64,000 bases of DNA, from assembly GCA_012656075.1 (NCBI GenBank), contig JAAKBF010000255.1, positions 124,001-188,000 on the forward strand. The letters run 5' to 3'. The notes below the pieces were generated by a model that did not search any database, was not told the origin of the DNA, and saw only the letters and a program-made list of their open reading frames with translations. The translations under genes and the position numbers were made by a program. This DNA is from Phytophthora hibernalis (lineage: Eukaryota > Oomycota > Peronosporomycetes > Peronosporales > Peronosporaceae). Positions 51,663 to 61,594 of this stretch are shown here, piece by piece. Position 1 is the first letter of the stretch. The number at the start of each line of letters is the position of its first letter.

Positions 51663-53543
51663 CTACTTGTGGTGGTGGTGGTGGTGGTGGTGGTGCTTCA
51701 TCGTCGCGTTCACGCTATCGGTCGTAATCACGTCCGCGCTTCCGTCCGTACTCGTAGTCGTAGTCGCCTTCTCGCTTCCGTCCTCAGAAGGACCGTCCGC
51801 GCAGGCGTAGACACCCGTGTCTAGCAGCTCACAGTGGGCGCCCACGGGACAGTCACCATCGCTCACCTCTCCAGTACAAACGTTGCCACTGGTGACACAG
51901 CCATCCTGAGACCAGCCAGCAACACCAATAGTCTCCTCGCCGCTCGGACACGTAACACTCGACTTGGGAAGTGTCTTGTGGTGACGGTTGCGTTTCTGCG
52001 AACTAGCAACGCAGCCGTACACACCTGTGTCCAGCAGCGAGCAGTAGGCTCCAGCAGGGCAGTCTCCGTCGGTCACCTGAGCCACACACACATTAGCGGA
52101 GTCAATGCAGCCATCGTGATCCCAGCCCACAACGCCAATAGTCTGTTCGGTGCCAGTGCAGCCAGCCCAGCTTCCGGCCTCCTCAGCGCCGTCCTTGCAA
52201 CCGAAGACTCCAGTGTCGAGCCACTCGCAGTGAGCGCCGCTCGGGCAGGTACCGTCCGTGTTGGCAACACACACGTTGCCAGAAGCAACACAACCATCTT
52301 GCGACCAACCAGCAACAGCGATGCTTTCCTGCCCGCTAGGGCAGGTCACCGCCGACCTTGCGAGTGTCTTGTGGTGGCGGTTGCGCTTCTGCGAACTAGC
52401 AACGCAGCCGTACACACCTGTGTCCAACAGCGAGCAGTAGGCTCCAGCAGGGCAGTCTCCGTTGGTCACCTGAGCCACACACACGTTGGCAGAGTCAATG
52501 CAGCCATCGTGATCCCAGCCCACAACGCCAATAGTCTGTTCGGTGCCAGTGCAGCCAGCCCAGCTTCCGGCCTCCTCAGCGCCGTCCTTGCAACCGAAGA
52601 CTCCAGTGTCGAGCCACTCGCAGTGAGCGCCGCTCGGGCAGGTACCGTCCGTGTTGGCAACACACACGTTGCCAGAAGCAACACAGCCATCCTCCGACCA
52701 ACCAGCAACGGCAATGGTCTCCTGTCCACTGGGGCACGTCACACTCGACTTGTGGTGCGATTTGTGGTGATGGTGGTGGTGCTTCATAGTCGCGTTCACG
52801 CTATCGGTCGTAATCACGTCCGCGCTTCCGTCCGTACTCGTAGTCGTAGTCACATTCGCGCTTCCGTCCTCAGAAGGACCGTCCGCGCAGGCGTAGACAC
52901 CCGTGTCTAGCAGCTCACAGTGGGCGCCCACGGGACAGTCACCATCGCTCACCTCTCCAGTACAAACGTTGCCACTGGTGACACAGCCATCCTGAGACCA
53001 GCCAGCAACACCAATAGTCTCCTCGCCGCTCGGACACGTAACACTCGACTTGGGAAGTGTCTTGTGGTGGCGGTTGCGCTTCTGCGAACTAGCAACGCAG
53101 CCGTACACACCTGTGTCAAGCAGCGAGCAGTAGGCTCCAGCAGGGCAGTCTCCGTTGGTCACCTGAGCCACACACACGTTGGCGGAGTCAATGCAGCCAT
53201 CGTGATCCCAGCCCACAACGCCAATAGTCTGTTCGGTGCCAGTGCAGCCAGCCCAGCTACCAGCCTCCTCAGCGCCGTCCTTGCAGCCGTAGACACCCGT
53301 GTCCAGCAACGCGCAGTGAGCGCCCGTGGGACACGCACCGTCGCTCACCTGGTCCACGCACACGCTGCCCGAGGTGACGCATCCGTCCTGCTCCCAGCCA
53401 GCCACGCCGATGCTCTGCTGGCCGCTGGGACACGTCGTCTTGGCGTGCACACGCACGTGCAGGTGGGCGGCGGTCTCGGCCTGCGTCTCGGCGACGGCCA
53501 GCGAGGCGACGGCGACGAACGCGGCGGTCTTGGCTCCCAGCAT
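51663..53543 (-). CDS. Secreted multi-module Cys-rich 'WDHDGC' protein 2 (intact)
   Basis: Paralogue of the gene at 36771. I start it at the ATG at 53543 (MLGAKTAAFVAVASLAVAETQA, a signal peptide) rather than the upstream in-frame ATG at 53579. The 626-aa product has eight six-Cys modules of the same spacing, alternating EQTIGVVGWDHDGC and VTCPSGEETIGVAGWSQDGC types, joined by His/Arg/Lys linkers (KRNRHHKTLPKS, KHHHHHHKSHHKS) and Ser/Thr/Asp stretches. It ends in a run of nine His. Larger blocks repeat at 1086 bp (51834 and 52920). The absence of damage shows the family is maintained. Function unknown; extracellular location inferred. Confidence 0.8.
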   Translation of the reverse strand: MLGAKTAAFVAVASLAVAETQAETAAHLHVRVHAKTTCPSGQQSIGVAGWEQDGCVTSGSVCVDQVSDGACPTGAHCALLDTGVYGCKDGAEEAGSWAGCTGTEQTIGVVGWDHDGCIDSANVCVAQVTNGDCPAGAYCSLLDTGVYGCVASSQKRNRHHKTLPKSSVTCPSGEETIGVAGWSQDGCVTSGNVCTGEVSDGDCPVGAHCELLDTGVYACADGPSEDGSANVTTTTSTDGSADVITTDSVNATMKHHHHHHKSHHKSSVTCPSGQETIAVAGWSEDGCVASGNVCVANTDGTCPSGAHCEWLDTGVFGCKDGAEEAGSWAGCTGTEQTIGVVGWDHDGCIDSANVCVAQVTNGDCPAGAYCSLLDTGVYGCVASSQKRNRHHKTLARSAVTCPSGQESIAVAGWSQDGCVASGNVCVANTDGTCPSGAHCEWLDTGVFGCKDGAEEAGSWAGCTGTEQTIGVVGWDHDGCIDSANVCVAQVTDGDCPAGAYCSLLDTGVYGCVASSQKRNRHHKTLPKSSVTCPSGEETIGVAGWSQDGCVTSGNVCTGEVSDGDCPVGAHCELLDTGVYACADGPSEDGSEKATTTTSTDGSADVITTDSVNATMKHHHHHHHHHK

Positions 53544-54029
53544 CTCTTCTGGTCTTTTGGCTTGCGCAACGGCGGGCAAATCAAAGAGTGAGTGGCGAAA
53601 GATCCGTCGGCGAAGAGTGTACCCATGCGCGCGTGCCGGTGATTGGCTGGAATCCCTGCCAGTTACTTTGACTTAAGTTTTGTATGACTGATACCTGATT
53701 TTTTGAATTTGAACGGGTGCAAATCAGGCACTGACACAAGTGCAGTCTGACGAACTTAGTCTTGCTCGTTTGAGAGTCTCGATGCAGGCGATAGTCCACA
53801 TTTACAGTAAGCTTAATGCCAATGTTGTCTTTGGCAACGCTGTCTTGAGAAATGGGGCCGCTATTAATACCGGTAATGGAGCTTGTCTATCGCTTCAACC
53901 AAAGTTGTGGGTAGAGTGGTCCACAGCAACCCAGGTCCGTACATAGCCGATCTGCTTGGATTTTCTGTATTAAGTGTGCGCCACACCTCACATGGATAGT
54001 ATCCATCCGAAGCCACTCGACCAAATGCG
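53544..54029. other. Divergent intergenic region
   Basis: Lies between the start of Cys-rich protein 2 (leftward) and the channel gene (rightward). Probably holds both promoters. No gene. Confidence 0.55.
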
Positions 54030-56577
54030 ATGGAAGTGATACCGGGGCGATCCGCCGCGCGATTGAGCGTGACGGCTCCGGACGACGGACCCAGCGTGAC
54101 CATAGCGCGTCAGTGGCTGCGCGACGTCATCCTGCCGCACCGCATCCGCGACAAAGACGGCACCTTCCGCCTCGTGGACATGGGCGAGGACGTTAAAGGC
54201 GACTTGTTCCCGGTCTGCGGCACTTCACTGGCCGATCTCTCGGTCTTCGGCATCGGAATCGGCCTGTACTTCCGCATGCTGCTGCAACTGAGTGCTCTGT
54301 TGTTCGTACTGGCAGTCGTGTCCACTCCCAGCATCATCTACTTCCTGTCGTCCACTTATTCCGGCTCCTTGAGCTCCAGAGACCTGGACTTTCGCATCTT
54401 AGGCACCGCCGCCTGCACTCGAGAAGTGACGGCAATTGACACTAGTGCCAGTGATAATCAGGTGCTCAATGTGACCATCAACGACTGTCCGTTGGTCATG
54501 ACGCAGCTCCACGTGGACATGGTGGGGCTCGGCATCTTGGCCGTCTACTGTCTCGTGGTTGCAGTGATGCAGACGAGGGACAAGGCTCACTTGGACGCAC
54601 TGGAACAGACCCCGTCCGACTATTCTGTGGTGGTGAAGGACCCCAACGCTAATGCGTGGAATCCGGACGAGTGGGAGAGATTCTTCGCGCAGTTCGGACA
54701 GGTCAAGTTCGTGACGGTGTGTGTGGACAACCAGAAGCTGCTCTCGGCTTTGGCCAGGAAACGCTACATGGAGGAGATGCTCATGATGGAGTCGGCAGAT
54801 GCTGAGATGGTGCGTTTGGCGCTGGAGAATGCGGCAGACCCGACGAAAGCGGCGCCTGACCAATCGCTCTTTCAACGACTGAGACAGAAGGCTGGGCTGG
54901 GTGGCTACGACTTGACGTACTGGCACGCAGAGCTCGATACGCTGCGACGTCAGATCGCTGCCATGCTGAGGCAGGACAGCTACCGCGTGTGGTCGGTATT
55001 CGTCATGTTTGAGACGGAGGAGGCGCAACGGCGCTGTCTGCGGGAAACTCGGATCGGCTTGTGCTCGACGCATTTTGACTGGACACGCACAGGGCTGTCG
55101 AACAGGATCCGTTTTCGAGGGACGAATATCTTGCATGTGGAGCAGGCGGTGGAGCCGTCTTCCGTGCAATGGAAAAGTGCAGGGGTGCGTTGGCGACGAC
55201 GGGTGTTACAGCAAGCGCTTACGATGAGTATCGTGTGGAATGATGGTCGGTGTGTACTACCTCGCGCGGTGGTTGAAAACGGACTATATCGATGACCAGA
55301 CAGAGCCTGACAGCCAGCGTCGCGGAAGACTATTCATCCTGGCGTCCACTCTGGCAGTGACTGACATTTTCGGTAGTCGCCTAATGAGCTACGTTGACCG
55401 CCTCGAGCACCACCAAACAAAAGAGCGCGAGCAGGTGTCAACGCTGAATAAGCTGCTTCTCTTCCGCGGGTTCAATGGTGCTGTCGTGTTGTACCTCCTA
55501 ATGGACTTCACGGATGTTCTATCGCAGGAGAACCTGCTTCAGATTCAGGCGCTGCTCATCGCAAACCTTGTGACGGCACCCGTGATCCAGCTGCTTAGCC
55601 CGTTTGAGAAGTTCAATCGGTGGTTTTACGGACCAAATGCAAAGACACAGCGCAAGCTCAACTCATACTACTCCGGTGCGTATTGGAAGCTGGCAGAACG
55701 GTACACCCAGATCACGAAATCTGTGGGCATCGCTCTCTTTTCAAGTCGCTGCTCCCAACTGGACTTATTATCACGAGTTTGTCTCTGCTCGTCAATTACT
55801 GGGTCGACAAGTATTGCTTGTTGCGTAAGTGGAAAACTCCACCGAGGTACGACGGCTTGGTAGCACGAGCTTCTCGCTACCACTTGCTGCTCGTAGCGTT
55901 GGTGTCGCTCATTATGATGGGACATTGGTACAATGGTTGGCCTTTTGATCATGCCACTCAACGTGACGTGCAAGCTGCCAAGAAGCAGACGGAATCAAGA
56001 TATACATCTCTTATCAAAACGCTGCACATTGTTCTCCCATTCCTACGTGACGAGTACCCAACTGAAGACCAGCGGAATCTCATGGATATTTTGTACTGGA
56101 TCATACTCGTTATCACGTGTATGGTGGCGGCTTTCGTGTTTCTCAAGTCACTTTATCGCAGCTACATACGTTATATCGTTGGAAATCTTCCAAGCGGATT
56201 CTTTGGTGGCCGAGCAAAACAAAGTGATATTCCAGCCTCGGACGTTTTTACCTTGAACGGCTACATTCCCTCATTCGAATCGTGGTACTCAGATTTCCCC
56301 TATCTCTCGGTGCCTCTCGGAAGTTTTGAACCGCGTTATGTAAGCTGGAGTGGCAATCACAATGCCTATTGCTTGGTGAATGACGTACTCGACGATCCCC
56401 AATTAGCTGAAAGTCTTGGTGACAAGCCGCTCCACCAGCTTTTCGGCGCTTGCAAGCAGTATGACATGCCTGGCGCCAAAAGCGTATTCCTGTGACTTCT
56501 TTGGACTCCATAAGTTTGGTGTGATTAGCGATGACCTCGTAAAGACGCTGGGGAAACAAGGTACCGATGTATATTAG
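54030..56577 (+). CDS. OSCA/CSC1 (TMEM63)-like mechanosensitive or osmosensitive channel (2-3 frameshifts)
   Basis: Multi-pass membrane protein of the RSN1_7TM (DUF221) family, cation channels gated by membrane tension or hyperosmolality. Early membrane segments: YFRMLLQLSALLFVLAVVST and MVGLGILAVYCLVVAVM. Then the RRM-like cytosolic domain (YSVVVKDPNANAWNPDEWER, FGQVKFVTVCVDN) and the family's VEPSSVQW element. Further segments: LTMSI/MMVGVYYLARWL, LLLFRGFNGAVVLYLLMDFT, LLPTGLIITSLSLLVNYWV, ILYWIILVITCMVAAFVF. Shifts occur near 55240 and in the T4 run at 55738-55741. A third near 56475 would extend the C-terminus to the TAG at 56575. It converges on the acyltransferase gene with about 40 bp between stops. 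Confidence 0.82.
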
Positions 56578-56616
56578 ATTATCGCGAAAATCAATAACTT
56601 GTTCGAATTGGCGAAG

Positions 56617-58360
56617 CTAGCACTCCACGTCTTGTTGGAAGCTTCCTGCTTCATTCACATCCACACAAGTGGACGCCACTCCAGACACTGCAGGATCGAT
56701 GGCAATTTCCAGCGTCTCAGTCGTAGCTGTCGTGTCGACTGGTACAACCGTCGCAGCTCCACTTGCAAGTTGATTTGCTGCCTGGGCGAAGGAGTCCTGT
56801 TGTCCGTACTCACCAATGCGCTCAGTGCAGCGCACCAGCCAACCGAAGAGCTGCTGTGCGACGTCAGGCTCAAGCTTGTACATCAGCGCGTAGTTGAAAT
56901 GGGAGAGCGCTGTAACGAACAACTTGCTGGTCGAACTCAAGGACGGGTGCGAATTGTACACATGCAAGCCGTCCACGGTCACGCAATTCTTGCCAACGAC
57001 CAATTCGCTTGGGAATGGCATGGATGCGGTATCCGAGCAGTCCAAGTACGAGAGCGTAACGTCGCTAAGCGCACAGTTGGCCACACTCAGTCCGGAATCA
57101 GGTCTGTTCTCGGCATTGAGAACCTCGTTTACAAACATGGACTGCATCTTGACTTCGTGACCAAGTAGAGCACACTCCCACTCGTGATCAGCCTTGCGCG
57201 CGACGTCCCAAAACGACATTCCGTGCGGGTCAACACCCTCACTACTCATGAACACGAGATTGGCAGGGGAAGAGTACAGACCAACGGACGTCTCGCGATC
57301 GCCTTCCGCAATGTGGGGCATGATGGCATCAAATAGACCACGTTTGACTGGATTCAACGCCACTTGCTTCCGCATATCGCCCATTACGTCCATGCGGAGT
57401 TGAATTGGTTCAATACATTCGCGAAGATTGCCACCGTGCTTTGTGAGTCCGAAGGCCATGGTGGTCGCAGCGACGATTGCGCCTTGGAGGCTGACACTTT
57501 CTTCCTTGCAGCGTGCCATAGTACTTCGCATGTTAGCCTCCGAACCCTGTGCGAACAAGGCAAAACTTTGGTTGGGTGGATTAGGTGGCGACCCCGCAAA
57601 GTCGAGCTGCGACTCCACCTGGAGTGGCAGCAGAGGTACGAACGCGTTCGTGTCGAAGTTCATCAGCGGCTGCATGACGTACTTGGAAACAGCTTCGTGA
57701 ACAATGTTCATCCATGAGTTCACGTAGTGCGTTCCTTCGTATAAAGACTCCCGCAACGGAAGTTCTCGTGGAAGCTCCACCGACGTTGAAGTGCTCAGCT
57801 TGGCCGCAGTCTCGAGGATTTCACGGAGAATGACTGCTCCGGATGTGGGGTCCGACATGTAATGGTCTGCAAACAGGACGAGGCGCGCAAACGTCTTTGT
57901 GGTGTTATCAACACGGACGTACAAGTAGAACGGGAAGTCTTTTCGCGGTCCAGCGGCTTTTCACACTCGGTCCGCACAAACTTCATCCAACGCAAATGCG
58001 GTACTGCTGACGGCGTCGAAGCGGAGGGGGAAAAGTTGTCAATTGCAGCATCGACACGCTCTTGTTCAGCCTGTTCCTCCTCACCAGGAGTGCATTCGTG
58101 CACGGTAAGGAGATTCTTGAGCTCGGCCTCATCCGTGATAGGAGCGCAAATCATGACTTTCTGTGGGGAGATCCTGGGAGCACCACTGCGCGCATCTTTG
58201 GGTGCCGGTTGAAGGTTTGCAGTACTGCTTGAGGCAAGTGCTTCATGAGTCCCGGAATGTCACCCCGCAGAGTCGCGACGTGCGCAAGCTTGGCACTCAC
58301 ACCAGGGTCCATTGCGAAGAACCGTTCATACCCGTAGAGCGGGAAGGTTGAATGCGTCAT
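56617..58360 (-). CDS. Alcohol acyltransferase/condensation-domain-like enzyme (two frameshifts)
   Basis: CoA-dependent acyltransferase fold. N-terminal MTHSTFPLYGYERFFAMDPG fits alcohol acetyltransferase-like proteins, and the catalytic HxxxD appears in LVLFADHYMSDPTSGAV (about 57860). The C-terminal half has the usual solvent-channel motifs in less conserved form (SVGLYSSPANLVFMSSEG, ALSDVTLSYLDCSD). Shifts: the GGGG run at 58165-58168 and a T loss near 57937. On both sides the frame is continuous (KVMICAPITDEAELKNLL; LYVRVDNTTKTFARLVL), so I treat it as one working gene. Substrate unknown. It could alternatively be a polyketide- or wax-type acyltransferase. Confidence 0.7.
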
Positions 58361-58584
58361 TGTTCACGGGTTGAAGGTAGCACCCACAAGTCGAGGAAAA
58401 GAGAAAATGGAAGTGAAGCTGGAACTTCCGGGGCTTTGAGCCATTGGTGGCCACGGGTCTTATGAACCGAGCGCTCTGTATTTTTAGTTGACCGAATGAG
58501 TAGCAGTGCACCTGAGCTGTATATGGCTGCAGCAGCTGAAACAACCTAACGGTACTGGCGTTGGAGGAAGCTCAAGGTGCGACG

Positions 58585-59789
58585 TTACTGCGAGAGTGTT
58601 CTTCGCTCTGAGGCTGCTGCCGTTGGGGCTGGTGGTGGCTGGGTTGTGCTCGCCAACCCAAGCTTCTGTCGTGACAAGTGTCGCTGCTCGGCTTCCAGGC
58701 GTCTTCGCTGGTACTGGACGTGAACGGAGACTGTCAGCATGACATCGTTTGTGAATGGACTAAGCAAGTGTTAAATACCTTGAGTGCCTTGAGCTCCTCT
58801 TCGGTAAGAATAATTTGGAACTCAAAGCATGTCAGGGTGCTCGTTGCAGCAGAAGACGCTTTGCTGAATGACGAACGTGAGTAGTGACCGGGCTCAGAGC
58901 ATGGATGCAGCTCCGTGCCAGCCTCATCAACGTCATCAAAACCTACCATCATTTGTTAGTACTGTCTATTAATTTTTCAAAGCAAAGGGTTAAGTACTTA
59001 CATTCTTCTGTCAGCTTCGGCTTTCGTCCGGAGCTCGCCTTCGATGCAGCTACACTCGGCTGCGCAACGGTGCTGCCGCGCATGACCCGGCGTTTTTCCC
59101 ATCGATACAATGGCTTCGCTACAGTTTTCCGAACACTGTTTGCACTCGGGTGCTTCTTGGCATTCACACCAACCTTGGCTGCAGCTCTCGCTAGCGCCGA
59201 GCCCATGAACGGAGTAACGCGAATAGGTACTGCCCTCGTACGTGGTCTAAACACAAGTTCTTTAGTACACAACCCACTGATCAAACCCTGCAAGAAGCTT
59301 GTACCGTTCAACGCCCATGTGGACCAACCCGCAGTCAATCGACTGGATGGTGACCGAAGGTGCTGTGCAGCCTCCCGCAGACGCGCAACCTGCTTCCCAA
59401 CGATCTCCTGCAGAGGTCCGGGTCTCAACCCTCGACAGAAGACATCCACTTCATCCGCGCGCTGGTTCAGTTCTTCACTCGCTTCCAGCGCCTACCAACA
59501 ACAAACATCAGAAACTAATATCTAAATAATACCAAGTCTCCACTTACTTCACTGCCTCCTGCTGTAAACGGCGCCGCCACCAACATCTGCATCAACCTGT
59601 CCACTATGCAGTCAATCAGCAGACAGTATGACCTCCACTTCAACTTGAGGGCTCCAAACCTTCTCGCACTAACGCCGGGATCCGCTCCACCGTCAACTCA
59701 ATTGGCCTTGGTTGACCCATATCCCCTTCCCCATCCCCATTGCCTCCAGTACGACGAAGCCTCGCTTTCTTCGTTGCATTTACCTTCAT
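58585..59789 (-). CDS. Unrecognised coiled-coil protein, four exons
   Basis: Exons 59789-59548, 59491-59002, 58942-58779 and 58713-58585, joined by introns of 56, 59 and 65 bp with GTAAGT/GTATTT donors; intron 2 has a perfect TACTAAC branch site. All junctions keep frame. Exon 1 reads MKVNATKKARLRR..., VERIPALVREGLE and, after one missing base near 59650, LKWRSYCLLIDCIVDRLMQM. Exon 2: ALEASEELNQRADEVDVFCR, LQEIVGKQVARLREAAQHLR. Exons 3-4: TEEELKALK joined to YQRRRLEAEQRHLSRQK. Helical and charged with no domain I can name; some likeness to kinetochore-type small coiled-coil proteins is only an impression. Head to head with the UBL gene about 100 bp away. Confidence 0.6.
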
Positions 59790-59891
59790 CTCTCTGCGTC
59801 GCTTCAAGATCACTTGTGTACACTTCATGTGCACATTACGTACCACCTGTGTCCTCATATTTTCCTCACATTCCTATCGTCATTCTTCAAA

Positions 59892-61173
59892 ATGGCCGAC
59901 GAATTGACCGTCAAAGTAGTGAGCGGCGCGTCCGAGAGTCTGCACGTGCGCGTGGACCTGGCGGTGGCCTCCGTGCTGCAACTCAAGCAGCAGATCGAGC
60001 AGCAGGACGCGCGCCGCTTCCCGTGGCGGCGCAGCGACTGATCTTCCAGGGGCAGATCCTGCAGGACGCCAAGCTGCTGAGCGACTACCACGTGGCTGCA
60101 GGCTGCGCGCTGCACTTGACGCTCACGCCCGGAGCCGTGACGGCGGCCAATGCTGCGGCGGACAGAGACGCGGCGCCCGCGGCCCCGCGCAGCTACGAGC
60201 GTGTCTGCAGCAGATGCGCAGTGACGAGCCATCGGAGCAGTTCGCGACGGCTGTGACGACGCTGCAGAAAATCTGCACCAACATTGTGGGCCACCCCACG
60301 GAGGACAAGTACCGTAGACTGCGCGCGGACAACGCGGCGCTGAAGTGCAGGCTGTTTGACAGGTCCAGGGGCCAGGAGAGTGTCAAGTTGTTGGGGTTCC
60401 AGGAGGGCGTGCAAGCGGTGAGAAAGGCAGTTTAGAGGTCTTTTGGGAGGATGCTGATGTTGTTGTTGTGTGCTTCTTTAGGGACATTTGGTGCTGGTGC
60501 CGACGCCTGAGAAGTGGGAGAACTTGGTGGCGTGTAAGGCTGTGGTGGACTCTGTCGCGGTGTCGGTGGGCAGTGGGGCTGCGGCGACGGCGCCTTTGCT
60601 GCACCGATGGGAGGGATGGCCGGACTGGGAGGAGACTTTGCCTCGCAGGCGCAGAGCTTGCTGCAGAACCCGGCCATGCTGCAGCAAATGGCGAGCAACC
60701 CCATGGTGCAGCAAATGGCCCAGCAGAACCCCATGCTGGCGCAGGCGCTGCAGAACCCGGCGTTGCTGACGCAGTCCATCCAGGCCATGCAGCAGAACCC
60801 GGCGATGATGCAGCAGGTCAATCAGATGATGAGCGACCCGAACGCCATGGCGCGGATGCAGCAGATGATGGCAGGAGGTGGCGGTGGCATGGGCGGACTT
60901 GGAGGTCTCGGCGGTCTTGGAGGCTCTCCGTTCGGCGCAGCACCTCCCTCCGCCGCCGCGTCCAACCCGTTTGCGACCACTTCTACCAGCGCAAACCCGT
61001 TCGCTTCAGTCGCAGCTCCAGTCGCTGCTCCGACTCCTGCTCCGGTCGCTGCTCCTGCAGTCCCATCGTCCACTGCATCCAGTTCCGCTGCTGCGGCGTC
61101 TTCGACCGACGATGACGCGTACGAGGAGGACGAAATCGCCCAAGCCATCGCACGATCGTTGCAGGACCAGTAA
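59892..61173 (+). CDS. Ubiquilin-like shuttle protein with UBL, PUB, STI1 and UIM
   Basis: Likely proteasome/p97 shuttle. UBL domain 59892-60130 (MADELTVKVVSGASESLHVR; LIFQGQILQDAKLLSDY). PUB domain 60215-60560 (FATAVTTLQKICTNIVGHPT, EDKYRRLRADNAALKCRLF, GHLVLVPTPEKWENLVACKA), interrupted by a 64-bp intron at 60418-60481. STI1-type repeat 60650-60830 (NPAMLQQMASNPMVQQMAQQ, PALLTQSIQAMQQNPAMMQQ). C-terminal UIM EEDEIAQAIARSLQDQ. A UBA domain, usual in ubiquilins, is absent. One-base losses near 60005, 60203 and 60600 break the reading but not the domains. An INR-like TCATTC lies 7 bases before the ATG. PUB domains bind p97/VCP; STI1 binds clients or chaperones (family knowledge). Confidence 0.8.
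60418..60481 (+). other. 64-bp intron in the UBL-PUB gene
   Basis: GTGAGAAAGG donor, TGCTTCTTTAG acceptor. Splicing joins EGVQA to GHLVLVP and completes the PUB domain. Confidence 0.8.
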
Positions 61174-61594
61174 ACAATTGGCACAACAGCTAGAGCGAAC
61201 AATCGTAACTCTTGAATGTTGCAGTGGTGCTTGGTGAGACTTTGGTCAATGATCATCTCAGAATGAACGCCGTCTCTTCTCAAAAGTGTCTTTCGGAAAG
61301 TATCTGATCTGTGATTGGTGGAAACATCCTCTTTTCGTCCAATCCCAGATCGTCACCGGCATAGTCGTGTTGGTGGCAGTCGCGGATCGGGCATTATCGC
61401 ATTGGGTTGGAGCGTGTCTCGTCGGCGCTCTTCTCGACTCTCTCTCGGCGTCTACAGGCGCTCCACACGTCTCCTCTCTTGCCCACGTGTTGCATCCGCT
61501 CTTCGCTGTGCGTTCACGTGTTTTCCCCGCTCCGAGACGCCCCCTGGACGCTGCAAAAACCAAGACGCGACCCTCGACACTCATCGCGGCCGCA
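61174..61594. other. Intergenic, promoter of the PDZ gene
   Basis: No gene. Between the UBL gene stop and the ATG at 61595, pyrimidine-rich near 61430-61520. Confidence 0.5.

Noticed and set aside
2280..53543. RXLR, Crinkler or NLP-type effector genes
   Set aside because: No RXLR-dEER, LFLAK or GHRHDWE motif was found behind any signal peptide; the secreted proteins here are LPMOs, a peptidase, Kazal inhibitors and Cys-rich proteins.
51834..53591. Plus-strand ORFs of 358 and 223 codons over Cys-rich gene 2
   Set aside because: Antisense shadows created by the repeated GC-rich coding units of the minus-strand gene.
54399..55169. 256-codon minus-strand ORF within the channel gene
   Set aside because: The plus-strand frame carries the OSCA-type RRM-like domain and membrane segments; the minus reading has no domain.
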